Shown here: positions 18,577 through 26,061 of the stretch, one piece after another
Layout: every line of letters begins with the position of its first letter
Numbering within the stretch: position 1 is the first letter of the stretch
Assembly: GCF_036825875.1 (NCBI RefSeq)
Contig: NZ_DAISXK010000008.1
Location: 1 to 64,000 of the forward strand
Direction: 5' to 3'
DNA from: Paucihalobacter sp036825875
Lineage (GTDB): Bacteria; Bacteroidota; Bacteroidia; Flavobacteriales; Flavobacteriaceae
Length of the DNA: 64,000 nucleotides
Translations under genes and position numbers: made by a program
The notes under the pieces: generated by a model
The model's input: the letters and a program-made list of their open reading frames with translations, nothing else
Databases searched by the model: none
What the model was told of the DNA's origin: nothing

Positions 18577-18654
18577 ATGAAAACACTTTCAAAAATTATC
18601 GATTCCGATACCAATCAAAATGAAGATTGGGAAAATGAAAAAAAATTCATTTAA
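18577..18654 (+). CDS. Candidate 25-residue acidic peptide
   Basis: ATG to TAA, 25 residues: MKTLSKIIDSDTNQNEDW then ENEKKFI. It is acidic, opposite in charge to the basic peptide 36 bases upstream, and both open with Met-basic-Thr-Leu. The terminator hairpin starts 17 bases after its stop. Together they look like a two-peptide operon or a small RNA carrying chance ORFs. No family is recognised. Confidence 0.35.
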   Translation: MKTLSKIIDSDTNQNEDWENEKKFI

Positions 18655-18671
18655 TCGTGCAGCCTTTTAAC

Positions 18672-18704
18672 AACTGGTAAACTCATCACTTACCGGTTTT
18701 TTTT
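18672..18704 (+). terminator. Intrinsic terminator after the micro-ORFs
   Basis: AACTGGTAA (18672-18680) pairs with TTACCGGTT (18690-18698), a 9-bp stem with one G-T pair and a 9-nt loop, followed by eight T residues. It points rightward and overlaps the 3' end of the leftward 3D-domain gene, so it serves a rightward transcript from the 18400-18660 region. Confidence 0.8.
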
Positions 18705-19129
18705 ATGTTGGCTATAGTATCATTAATTAATACACCATATTCAATTTCTACCTTCCTTCTACCCCATTTTCTGGCTGCTTTTACATCTTCTCCCATATAA
18801 ATATCGATTTTGTTTTTCCAACGTGGGTGCATCCGATCTTTCACCCAATAAATAGAATCAAAACCTTCAATTTTCACAGGTGTATCCCGCTTTAATCCTT
18901 TACGATACAAATCTCTAGAAACTGCTATATAAGATAATCCAGGATAAATACTATCCCCAAAAGCAGTAATATTTGGGTTGGAATCAGTTTGATTTGCTAA
19001 AGAATTATAGGCTGTTGCTGTTACGGTTAAGGCATGCCAATGATATTTAGACTCATCAAAATCGCTTTCAGTTTTATTACAAGCTTGAAACAAAGTCATA
19101 ACAAAAAAGATAATAAGAACTTTTTTCAT
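18686..19129 (-). CDS. 3D-domain lipoprotein
   Basis: A 147-residue protein with a lipoprotein signal (IIFFVMTLFQACNK, lipobox Cys about residue 17). The body is a 3D (Asp-Asp-Asp) domain: VTATAYNS near the start, then a middle Asp, and DRMHPRWKNKIDIYMG near the end with a WGRRKVEIEY tail. This double-psi beta-barrel occurs in MltA-type lytic transglycosylases and in cell-wall-associated proteins, so an envelope role is likely, but the isolated domain has no assigned reaction. It is divergent from the M19 dipeptidase gene, with about 80 bp between the starts. Confidence 0.82.
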   Translation of the reverse strand: MKKVLIIFFVMTLFQACNKTESDFDESKYHWHALTVTATAYNSLANQTDSNPNITAFGDSIYPGLSYIAVSRDLYRKGLKRDTPVKIEGFDSIYWVKDRMHPRWKNKIDIYMGEDVKAARKWGRRKVEIEYGVLINDTIANIKKTGK

Positions 19130-19210
19130 AAATTAAAATTAAACAAAACACAGCAAATTTTCAATATTAAATGCATTGTTGTATTTTCACAAATATTCAA
19201 ACCATTTATA

Positions 19211-20524
19211 ATGAAGTTAATTATCACCTTATTTATTTCAATTTTTATGTTGAACTCTTGTAATGATCACAAAAACAACACTGATTCGTCCACTGCAAAA
19301 GATTCTTTAGCAATAATTGAATTGGCGAAATCCATTCATAAAAAAGTAATTACACTTGATACCCATTGCGATATTAATATTAAAAACTTTACAGATTCCA
19401 TTAATTATACCCAACAAACCGATTCGCAGGTCAATTTACCAAACATGAAAGCCGGCGGACTGGATGTAGCATGGTTTATTGTTTACACTGGTCAAGATAC
19501 CTTAACGGCCGAAGGTTATGCAAAGGCCTACGACAACGCGATATCTAAATTTGATGCTATTCACAGGTTAGTCAATGACTTTGCTCCCGATCAAATTGAA
19601 TTGGCTACCAATTCAAATGAGGTAAGGCGCATTGTTGCATCTGGTAAAAAAGTGGCCATGATAGGCATTGAAAATGGTTATCCCATTGGTACTGATATTG
19701 GTAATGTGGAAAAGTTTTATAATCTGGGTGCACGTTACATGTCTTTATCTCACAACGGGCATAGTCAGTTATGCGACAGTAATACTGGTGAGGCAGATGG
19801 CGAATGGCTGCACGACGGAGTGAGTGAATTGGGCAAAGAAGTGGTTATTGAAATGAATCGCGTAGGAATGATGATTGATGTGTCGCATCCCTCCAAAGAA
19901 GCGATGCGCCAAATGATTGCGCTAACGAAGGCGCCAATTATTGCCTCACATTCCTCTGCAAGAGCACTTTGCAATCACAGTAGAAATTTAGATGATGAAC
20001 AATTAGAATGGATGAAAGATAATGGTGGCGTGGTGCAAACCGTAGCATTCCAATCTTATTTGAATACCGATAAGTATAACGCAAGAAATGAAGCCATTAC
20101 TGAAATAAGAAAAGCGGTTGCCGATTCCTTGGGTGTGAAATGGTACAACCGAAATGAATTTAGAGCTTTAAGCGAAACAGAAAAAGAGATTTTTAGAGAT
20201 TATCGAAATCAGATTTTAACACTTGCAGATAAAAAAGCTGCATCAAATCCGGAAATTCCGGAAGCCGTTAATGTCTCAGATTTTGTGGATCATATCGACT
20301 ATTTAGTTGAAAAAATGGGAATAGAACATGTTGGTATTAGTAGTGATTTTGATGGTGGTGGCGGTGTTGAAGGCTGGACTGACGCCTCCGAAACCTTCAA
20401 CGTGACCTTAGAATTGGTGAAACGAGGTTATACCGAAAATCAAATAGCAATGCTCTGGAGCGGAAACTTATTGCGCGTTTTAGACGAAGTCGAAGCAGTT
20501 TCCAAAACTTTTCAATCTAACTAA
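19211..20524 (+). CDS. Membrane dipeptidase, peptidase family M19 (lipoprotein)
   Basis: A 438-residue zinc dipeptidase of the renal dipeptidase family. Visible features: lipoprotein signal FISIFMLNSCND, zinc motif TLDTHCD, the bridging Glu in GIENGYPIG, then LSHNGHSQLCDSN, IDVSHPSKEAM, IIASHSSARALC and the late GISSDFDGGGG carrying the conserved Asp. It should cleave dipeptides in the periplasm or at the outer membrane. I chose the ATG at 19211; an in-frame start 59 codons earlier would run through the upstream divergent gene and lacks a signal sequence. It is monocistronic and its stop abuts the end of the sulfur operon. Confidence 0.92.
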   Translation: MKLIITLFISIFMLNSCNDHKNNTDSSTAKDSLAIIELAKSIHKKVITLDTHCDINIKNFTDSINYTQQTDSQVNLPNMKAGGLDVAWFIVYTGQDTLTAEGYAKAYDNAISKFDAIHRLVNDFAPDQIELATNSNEVRRIVASGKKVAMIGIENGYPIGTDIGNVEKFYNLGARYMSLSHNGHSQLCDSNTGEADGEWLHDGVSELGKEVVIEMNRVGMMIDVSHPSKEAMRQMIALTKAPIIASHSSARALCNHSRNLDDEQLEWMKDNGGVVQTVAFQSYLNTDKYNARNEAITEIRKAVADSLGVKWYNRNEFRALSETEKEIFRDYRNQILTLADKKAASNPEIPEAVNVSDFVDHIDYLVEKMGIEHVGISSDFDGGGGVEGWTDASETFNVTLELVKRGYTENQIAMLWSGNLLRVLDEVEAVSKTFQSN

Positions 20525-21580
20525 TTATATAGCAATTATTTCGGCCTTTTGAGCTTGTTTAACAGTGCCATTAAAACCTTGCACACCATTAACAGTGGTG
20601 TATTTCATATTAAACTTTTTATCTGGATGAATGATTGCGTAGGCGTATTGAACCATCACCGCTGCTTCGTGAAAGCCGCATAAAATTAATTTGAGCTTAC
20701 CGGGATAAGTATTGACATCGCCCACTGCAAAAACACCTGGAATATTGGTTTGATAGTCTAAAGCGTTGTTCACTCTTATAGCATTTTTTTCAATTTCTAA
20801 TCCCCAAGATCCTATAGGACCTAATTTTGGAGACAATCCAAATAATGGCACAAAATCGTCCGTTTGTTTAATTTCAAGTGTTTCGTTATTGTGCTTAATT
20901 ACAATCGCTTTTAAATGACGTTCTCCTTCAAGAGCAATAACCTCGGCTTCTGTTATAAGCTTGATGTTTCCTTCGGAAGTTAATTTTCTAACTTTTTCAA
21001 CCGAATCTAAGGCACCTCTAAATTCGTTTCGTCTGTGAATAAGCGTTAATTCTGAGGCAATATTTGAAAGAAATATAGACCAGTCTAATGCTGAATCGCC
21101 ACCACCTGAAATCACCACCTTTCTATCTCTAAATACCTCAGGGTCTTTTATGAAGTAATGAATGCCTTTTCCATTTTCATACGATGTAATATTTGAAATC
21201 GGCGGTTTACGCGGTTCAAACGAACCCAATCCACCTGCTATTACCACAACTGTTGCATGATGTTGGGTTCCGAAATTGGTGGTAACTATAAAACTTTCGT
21301 CTTCTAATTTTTCAAGTGTTTCGGCGCGCTCGCCAAGGGTAAAACCAGGTTGAAAGGGTGAAATTTGTTCCATTAAATTATTCACCAACTCACCAGCCAA
21401 TACCTCAGGAATACCGGGAATATCGTAAATAGGTTTTTTCGGATAAATCTCAGAGCATTGTCCGCCAGGCTGTGGTAAGGCATCTATTAAATGGCATCGC
21501 AAATTCATCAAGCCTGCTTCAAATACTGTAAATAAACCTACCGGACCGGCACCTATAATTAAGATATCTGTTTTAATCAT
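20525..21580 (-). CDS. Ferredoxin--NADP+ reductase-like / thioredoxin-reductase-like flavoprotein
   Basis: A 351-residue FAD/NAD(P) oxidoreductase. FAD-binding GAGPVGLFTVFEAG is at the N-terminus, PGGQCSEIYP follows, a second nucleotide motif lies mid-protein (VVISGGGDSALDW), and the late FAD motif is VFAVGDVNTYPGKLKLI. There is no CxxC redox pair, unlike true thioredoxin reductases, which fits type 2 ferredoxin/flavodoxin-NADP+ reductases. As the last gene of the sulfur operon it probably supplies electrons via ferredoxin to the sulfite reductase; this role is inferred. Its start overlaps the siroheme-synthase gene by eight bases. Confidence 0.88.
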   Translation of the reverse strand: MIKTDILIIGAGPVGLFTVFEAGLMNLRCHLIDALPQPGGQCSEIYPKKPIYDIPGIPEVLAGELVNNLMEQISPFQPGFTLGERAETLEKLEDESFIVTTNFGTQHHATVVVIAGGLGSFEPRKPPISNITSYENGKGIHYFIKDPEVFRDRKVVISGGGDSALDWSIFLSNIASELTLIHRRNEFRGALDSVEKVRKLTSEGNIKLITEAEVIALEGERHLKAIVIKHNNETLEIKQTDDFVPLFGLSPKLGPIGSWGLEIEKNAIRVNNALDYQTNIPGVFAVGDVNTYPGKLKLILCGFHEAAVMVQYAYAIIHPDKKFNMKYTTVNGVQGFNGTVKQAQKAEIIAI

Positions 21581-22163
21581 CGTTATTTTTTTGTTCTACA
21601 AATTCTTTTGTTAGCTCATTTAAAGCGTGTACTTTTTCCTCAAAATCACCTTTGAGTTTTTTTCTGTAGTCGTTAATGTTTAGCACTAATTCATTCATGT
21701 TTTCTGGCAAGACCTCTTCAAAAAATTGACGAAGTCGTTTGGCCATGGTCGGCGATTTTCCGTTGGTTGAAATGGCAATTTTCACATGACCTTTTGTTAC
21801 AATACCACCGAGGTAAAAATCACAATATTCAGGTGTATCGGCAACATTTACGAGTATGCCTTGCGCTTTGGCATCGGCATAAATTTGTTTGTTGACAGCT
21901 ATTGAATCAGTGGCTGCAATAACGATATTAACCTTGTTTAAATCCGACTCATCATAAGCTTTTACACTATACGTTAAATTGAATGAGTTGATAATATCCA
22001 TAGTTTGCTCACGGAAAAATGTAGCAACCAGCTTCACCTGAGTATTAGGACTTGACTTCAAAAGAAAGCTTAACTTTTCGTGCGCTACTTCGCCTCCACC
22101 AATAATTAGCAACTGAATTTTATCTGTTTTTAAAAATACGGGGTACAGCTCGTTGCGTTCCAT
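21573..22163 (-). CDS. Siroheme synthase: precorrin-2 dehydrogenase / ferrochelatase
   Basis: A 196-residue protein equivalent to the N-terminal half of CysG or to Met8p. It opens with LYPVFLKTDKIQLLIIGGGE, the NAD-binding glycine motif, followed by KLSFLLKSSPNTQV. The AATDSIAVN and CDFYLGGIVTKGHVKIAISTNGKSP blocks are conserved. It oxidises precorrin-2 and inserts iron to give siroheme, the cofactor of the sulfite reductase two genes upstream. The SUMT gene stops at its first codon, so methyltransferase, dehydrogenase and reductase are translationally linked. Confidence 0.92.
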   Translation of the reverse strand: MERNELYPVFLKTDKIQLLIIGGGEVAHEKLSFLLKSSPNTQVKLVATFFREQTMDIINSFNLTYSVKAYDESDLNKVNIVIAATDSIAVNKQIYADAKAQGILVNVADTPEYCDFYLGGIVTKGHVKIAISTNGKSPTMAKRLRQFFEEVLPENMNELVLNINDYRKKLKGDFEEKVHALNELTKEFVEQKNNDD

Positions 22164-22921
22164 TAGTTAAATGATATTTGTTGTTCAATTACGGTTCGCA
22201 AAGCAACATTGCTATTTACAACCTCACCAATAATTATAATAGCAGGAGCACCAATATTCGCTTCGTTAGCTTGCTGTTCAATGTTTGAAATGGTTCCAAT
22301 AACTTCACGCTGTTGTGGTAAGGTTCCATTTTGAATGATGGCAATAGGCAAGTTAATTTTGCCTTCATTTTTGAAAGCTTTCACTATATTGGATAAGTTT
22401 TTAATACCCATTAAAATCACAATGGTGCTATTAGACTGGGCTGCAAGATGAATATCCTTTGATATGTCACGCTTTGTGGTGGTGCCAGTTATCACCCAAA
22501 CACCTTCGGAAACACCGCGTTCAGTTGCTGGAATGCCAATGCTGGCTGGCACACTAAAGGCCGATGAAATACCAGGTATTACTTCGGTTTTTATACAAAA
22601 AAGTTTGGCGTAATTAATTTCTTCCGAACCTCTTCCAAAAACAAATGAATCACCTCCTTTAAGCCGCACTACGTGACCGTATTTATAAGCGTATTGCACT
22701 ATCATTTGATGGATTACATCTTGTGTGAAGGTGTGTTTATTCGCACGTTTTCCCACGTAAATCTTTAATGCATTCGGAGCGTAGTCTAACAAGGTTGTAT
22801 TTACCAAAGCGTCGTACAGAATTACTTGCGCATTCCGCAAAGCCTTAACACCTTTAAGTGTTATAAGTTCGGGATCGCCTGGTCCAGCGCCAACAAGCGT
22901 AAGTTTTGGTTGTGTATTCAT
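22163..22921 (-). CDS. cobA: Uroporphyrinogen-III C-methyltransferase
   Basis: A 252-residue SAM-dependent enzyme that methylates uroporphyrinogen III twice to make precorrin-2. Family motifs: VGAGPGDPELITLKG at the N-terminus, VRLKGGDSFVFGRGSEE, and GISSAFSVPASIGIPATERG. It is a stand-alone SUMT, without the CysG fusion of enterobacteria. Its ATG overlaps the sulfite reductase stop by four bases and its stop overlaps the next gene by one base, so it belongs to the sulfur operon. Since no other cobalamin genes are nearby, siroheme is the likely end product. Confidence 0.93.
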   Translation of the reverse strand: MNTQPKLTLVGAGPGDPELITLKGVKALRNAQVILYDALVNTTLLDYAPNALKIYVGKRANKHTFTQDVIHQMIVQYAYKYGHVVRLKGGDSFVFGRGSEEINYAKLFCIKTEVIPGISSAFSVPASIGIPATERGVSEGVWVITGTTTKRDISKDIHLAAQSNSTIVILMGIKNLSNIVKAFKNEGKINLPIAIIQNGTLPQQREVIGTISNIEQQANEANIGAPAIIIIGEVVNSNVALRTVIEQQISFN

Positions 22922-25008
22922 GATGTAGGCGATTTTAATTGTTCGGAATAAAATTTGAAAGTAAGATTATAAAAATGTTTTGCCTTTAATACATAGGCCT
23001 CAGCAAATTCAGCATTTGGTTTGTTATCGCGAATTTGATAAACCAATTCGGCAAACGAACTTTCTAAGTGAATTCTATTTGATTGTATAAAATGCTCATC
23101 AAAAGCCTCTATAATATTCGCTTGTGTATTACAGGCAATAGAATCGGCCGTTAAAAGTGCCTTGGCAACATTTACAAAAACGTTGTAGGCATGGTATATA
23201 GCATCTGCGAATTGGAAATTTTTCAAAGCTTTACTTGAAGCGTCTAATTTTTCTTCAGATTCAAACAATAAAGTGGCTACTAAGTCAATAACCACACCTG
23301 CACACTCTCCTACACCTATTAATTTTTGATAGTTTTCTTCATGTCCCCAGTCTATATAATCTGATGGAATTAAATTATCCGTATTGGCAAGTGGTTTTAG
23401 CAAATCATAGAAATAAGTAGTGCCTTGTTGATCATAATAACTTATAAAATCATGCGATTTACCGTGGGTTTCATAATCATTCAATATCAAACGCAAGGCT
23501 TCTGGTCCGCGTTTGCTAGGAATTTTAATCAATTTATCAGAAAACCTACCTTTGCCATCTCCTAAAACAGCGCCACCTAGTAATACTTGTAAAGCGGGTG
23601 CCACTTGCTGACCAACCTTAATGGTCATACCTTGAAATCCGATATGTGCCATATTGTGCTGACCACAAGCATTCATACATCCACTTATTTTAATAAGAAT
23701 CTCCTTATTGTTTAAATATTGTGGATATTCATTTTGAAGAACTTCCTCTAAAACTTTCGCAATACCTGTGCTGCTGGCAATACCTAAATTACAAGTGTCG
23801 GTTCCAGGACATGCCGTGATATCGGCAGTGCTGTTAAAACCGATATCAGCCAATCCTATTTTTTTTAGTTCTTGGTAGAAAAATGGTAATAAATCTTCCC
23901 GAACATGCGGAATAATAATGTTTTGTCTTAAGGTCAATCTAATTTCAGAAGTTGCATATTGACGCGCCAAATCTGCTAGGAATCGTGCTTGTTTGGTATA
24001 AAAATCTCCCAATTTTACCTTGATTCCAATTGCGAATAATCCATTTTGCTTTTGCTGAATGAGATTGGTGGCTTTCCAATGAATAAAATTTTCATCAACC
24101 GAAACATCAGTTGGTACTTCGATCTGATTCTTGATAATTTCAATTTCTTCGTATTCAACTTTAAACGTTTGATGGGCTAAGGCTTTTTTTTCTAGGTTCA
24201 ATTCAGCCAAAAATGTATCTAATCCAATATCGGTAATCAAAAATTTCAGACGTGCTTTCAAACGACGTTTGCGTTCGCCATGACGGTCAAATATTCGAAG
24301 AACAGCTTCGGTGAATGGAATAATCTCATCGGCCGCTAAGAAATTGAAAATAACATCCGCTTCTTTTGGTTGCGAGCCTAGGCCACCACCAAGAACTACC
24401 TTAAAGCCCTTGTTTTGAAATGAATCAACTTGTGCAATAAAGCCCAAATCGTGCATAAAAGTTAGTGCATCGTCTTTTTCAGAACCAGAAATAGCTATCT
24501 TAAATTTTCGACCCATTTCCTGACAAACAGGATTGCGCAAAAAATATCGGAATAAGGCATCGGCATAGGGAGTTACATCAAAATGTTCATCTGGATCTAT
24601 GCCTGCTAATTCTGAGGCGGTAACATTTCTAACTGTATTGCCACATGCTTCTCTTAGTGTCACTTCTTCTTTTTCAAGTTCTGCCCAAAGTTCAGGTGTT
24701 CTGTCTAAGCTTACATAATGAATTTGAATGTCTTGCCGTGTCGTAATATGGAGTCGTCCAGTAGAATATTCGTCACTTACATCAGCAATTTGGTGCAATT
24801 TGGCACTGGTTAATCTTCCATAAGGAATTTTTATGCGTATCATTTGAACGCCTGATTGACGCTGACCATATACGCCACGCGCTAATCGTAAACTTCTAAA
24901 TCGTTCTTCATCAATTTTACCATCTTTAAAAAGTTGGATTTTGCGTTGCAAATCGATGATGTCTTGTTCAACAATAGGGTTTTCTATTTCTGTTCTAAAA
25001 CTTCTCAT
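22918..25008 (-). CDS. Siroheme sulfite/nitrite reductase with C-terminal HEPN domain
   Basis: The 696-residue protein has two ferredoxin-like/catalytic repeats: QMIRIKIPYGRLTSAKLHQI at 55-74 and LFAIGIKVKLGDFYTKQ at 324-340. The cluster-siroheme ligands are Cys400 and Cys406 (CPGTDTC) and Cys444 and Cys448 (GCMNACGQHN). The last 130 residues look like a HEPN helical domain (FADAIYHAYNVFVNVAKALL), an arrangement found in Bacteroidota. It reduces sulfite to sulfide, given cysH and siroheme genes beside it; nitrite is an alternative substrate. The start is the ATG at 25008, just 26 bases after the cysH stop; an upstream TTG start would overlap cysH. Confidence 0.9.
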   Translation of the reverse strand: MRSFRTEIENPIVEQDIIDLQRKIQLFKDGKIDEERFRSLRLARGVYGQRQSGVQMIRIKIPYGRLTSAKLHQIADVSDEYSTGRLHITTRQDIQIHYVSLDRTPELWAELEKEEVTLREACGNTVRNVTASELAGIDPDEHFDVTPYADALFRYFLRNPVCQEMGRKFKIAISGSEKDDALTFMHDLGFIAQVDSFQNKGFKVVLGGGLGSQPKEADVIFNFLAADEIIPFTEAVLRIFDRHGERKRRLKARLKFLITDIGLDTFLAELNLEKKALAHQTFKVEYEEIEIIKNQIEVPTDVSVDENFIHWKATNLIQQKQNGLFAIGIKVKLGDFYTKQARFLADLARQYATSEIRLTLRQNIIIPHVREDLLPFFYQELKKIGLADIGFNSTADITACPGTDTCNLGIASSTGIAKVLEEVLQNEYPQYLNNKEILIKISGCMNACGQHNMAHIGFQGMTIKVGQQVAPALQVLLGGAVLGDGKGRFSDKLIKIPSKRGPEALRLILNDYETHGKSHDFISYYDQQGTTYFYDLLKPLANTDNLIPSDYIDWGHEENYQKLIGVGECAGVVIDLVATLLFESEEKLDASSKALKNFQFADAIYHAYNVFVNVAKALLTADSIACNTQANIIEAFDEHFIQSNRIHLESSFAELVYQIRDNKPNAEFAEAYVLKAKHFYNLTFKFYSEQLKSPTS

Positions 25009-25034
25009 TTTTATTTTTTTAAAGAAAATATTTG

Positions 25035-25643
25035 CTAGACATGAAGACCACATTCTCTGTTAGACAAGACCTTGGTTGGATCGTAGTAACGATGTTCGTT
25101 TAAAAGTTTATGTTGTTCAATGTAAACATCTAATTGGGTATCGCTGTAATAATAAAAAGGACTCACTTTTAAAACACCATCGCTGCCTTTGGAAAAAATA
25201 TCTATACTATCTCTAAATGCCGTTTGGCCCTTTCTTAAGTTCGTAAACCACAAGTCTGGCTGATGTTCTTTCATGGCTCTTTTAAACGGTTCAAGTTTCA
25301 CCTGCTCAGTAAATATTTGATGTGCTTTTGTGTCTACTTCAGGAATACCAAGTAGCACATCGCGAAAGCCAGCCGATAGCTTGGGTACATAAATATCAAT
25401 ATTTAATTTTAGTGTATCTATTAAGTACTGTGCATGTTTATACGTGTCTCGTGTATTATAACTGGTATCGCACCAGATAACTTTAATGTCTGGTTTTACC
25501 TGTGTTACCGCATGTATAATTACAACTTCGTAGGGTCGGAAATTAGTGGTAATAACAGGTTTTTTTGTGTTGGAAAGACTATATTCAATTATTTCTAATG
25601 GATCTATACCTTTTAATTGTTTGTTTATTTGTGAAAGATTCAT
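25035..25643 (-). CDS. cysH: Phosphoadenylyl-/adenylyl-sulfate reductase
   Basis: A 202-residue enzyme reducing activated sulfate (PAPS or APS) to sulfite in the cytosol. Visible: TTNFRPYEVVIIHAVTQ nucleotide loop, VIWCDTSYNTRDTYKHA, FTNLRKGQTAFRDS, and the catalytic C-terminal NRECGLHV with the conserved ECGLH. The Cys pairs that bind a 4Fe-4S cluster in APS reductases are missing, so a thioredoxin-dependent PAPS-type enzyme is favoured, though substrate choice is inferred. It is the first gene of the operon and is preceded by a 300-nt leader containing the Cys-rich ORF 25756-25842. Sulfate adenylyltransferase genes are not in the window. Confidence 0.93.
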   Translation of the reverse strand: MNLSQINKQLKGIDPLEIIEYSLSNTKKPVITTNFRPYEVVIIHAVTQVKPDIKVIWCDTSYNTRDTYKHAQYLIDTLKLNIDIYVPKLSAGFRDVLLGIPEVDTKAHQIFTEQVKLEPFKRAMKEHQPDLWFTNLRKGQTAFRDSIDIFSKGSDGVLKVSPFYYYSDTQLDVYIEQHKLLNEHRYYDPTKVLSNRECGLHV

Positions 25644-25688
25644 GATTGTAATGATTTAATATTGTAAAATGACTTTTTGGTTTCAAGG

Positions 25689-25736
25689 CTTTAAATGCGT
25701 GAATAAAAAAAATGTATTTTACAAATGCTTTTAAAG
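25689..25736 (-). promoter_or_regulatory. Possible RNA hairpin between leader peptide and cysH
   Basis: On the leftward transcript CTTTAAAAGC (25736-25727) can pair with GCATTTAAAG (25698-25689), 9 of 10 positions. The loop contains a run of eight U residues and a small TGTA/TACA stem. It lies 20 nt after the leader stop and 46 nt before the cysH ATG, where an attenuator or translation switch would be placed. The stem is A/U-rich and weak, and no clear terminator fold is evident. Confidence 0.3.
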
Positions 25737-25755
25737 AGTATTGTTTTGGTACGAT

Positions 25756-25842
25756 TTATAGCGCCATGCAATACATTATGGGAAATAGATTGACCAATCT
25801 TCTTCGCGTTGATGATTTAATACAACAACAACATCGACTCAT
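25756..25842 (-). CDS. Cys-rich leader peptide of the sulfur-assimilation operon (candidate)
   Basis: A 28-residue ORF starting at an ATG, MSRCCCCIKSSTRR..., with four consecutive Cys codons (all TGT) at positions 4-7 and a fifth Cys at 25, ending MALStop. It begins about 100 nt after the predicted transcript start and stops 112 nt before cysH. Runs of the pathway's end-product amino acid in a short upstream ORF are the signature of ribosome-mediated control, known for cysteine in Mycobacterium and for other amino acids in enterobacteria. When Cys-tRNA is scarce, ribosomes would stall on the TGT run and change expression of cysH. It was too short for ordinary gene calling and runs opposite a meaningless rightward ORF. 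Confidence 0.7.
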   Translation of the reverse strand: MSRCCCCIKSSTRRRLVNLFPIMYCMAL

Positions 25843-25927
25843 TTCTGTTTTAGATATTGAAATATTCTGTCCTGATTTTGAATTAAATAATGTCTGTAAA
25901 GCCATAATTCTTCAATTTAAATATATT

Positions 25928-25946
25928 CCCTATCGGAGTTGTAGGG
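25928..25946. promoter_or_regulatory. Inverted repeat at the sulfur-operon start site; probable Rrf2 operator
   Basis: CCCTA (25928-25932) and TAGGG (25942-25946) form an inverted repeat, CCCTATCGGAGTTGTAGGG on the plus strand. It begins three bases downstream of the TAGATTTG box, so it covers the predicted +1. Binding there would block transcription. The Rrf2-family gene is about 115 bp away. It could instead act as a 5' RNA hairpin. Which regulator binds is inferred from position. Confidence 0.55.
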
Positions 25947-25948
25947 TA

Positions 25949-25978
25949 CAAATCTAAAATGATATTCTGAATAAACAA
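25949..25978 (-). promoter_or_regulatory. Promoter of the cysH operon
   Basis: On the minus strand TTG (25978-25976) and TAGATTTG (25956-25949) are 19 nt apart, matching the flavobacterial consensus and identical in spacing and -7 box to the tetR promoter at 9381. It predicts a transcript start near 25944 and a leader of about 300 nt before cysH. Confidence 0.75.
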
Positions 25979-26061
25979 GCAAAAAGCAAAAAAAAGTAAT
26001 GTTTATGATGGTAATAACAATTCTACCCGAAATATTTACACTTTATCAAGCAGAAAAAAAA

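Larger units (their letters stand above)
25644..26061 (-). other. Sulfur-operon leader and upstream region
   Basis: The 418 bases between rrf2 and cysH hold, in leftward order, a promoter (25978-25949), an inverted repeat at the expected transcript start (25946-25928), a Cys-rich leader ORF (25842-25756) and a possible hairpin (25736-25689). The stretch 25979-26061 next to rrf2 shows nothing distinctive; no intrinsic terminator for rrf2 is evident. No known riboswitch consensus was recognised. Confidence 0.6.

Noticed and set aside
25712..25957. 81-codon rightward reading frame upstream of cysH
   Set aside because: It lies antisense to the cysH leader, has no similarity that I recognise and no ribosome-binding context; the minus strand explains the region better (promoter, inverted repeat, Cys-run leader ORF).
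25644..26061. SAM-type or other riboswitch upstream of the sulfur operon
   Set aside because: No SAM-I core (CTTATCAAGA...GGAGGGA) or other known aptamer consensus is visible. The Cys leader and inverted repeat are simpler explanations.
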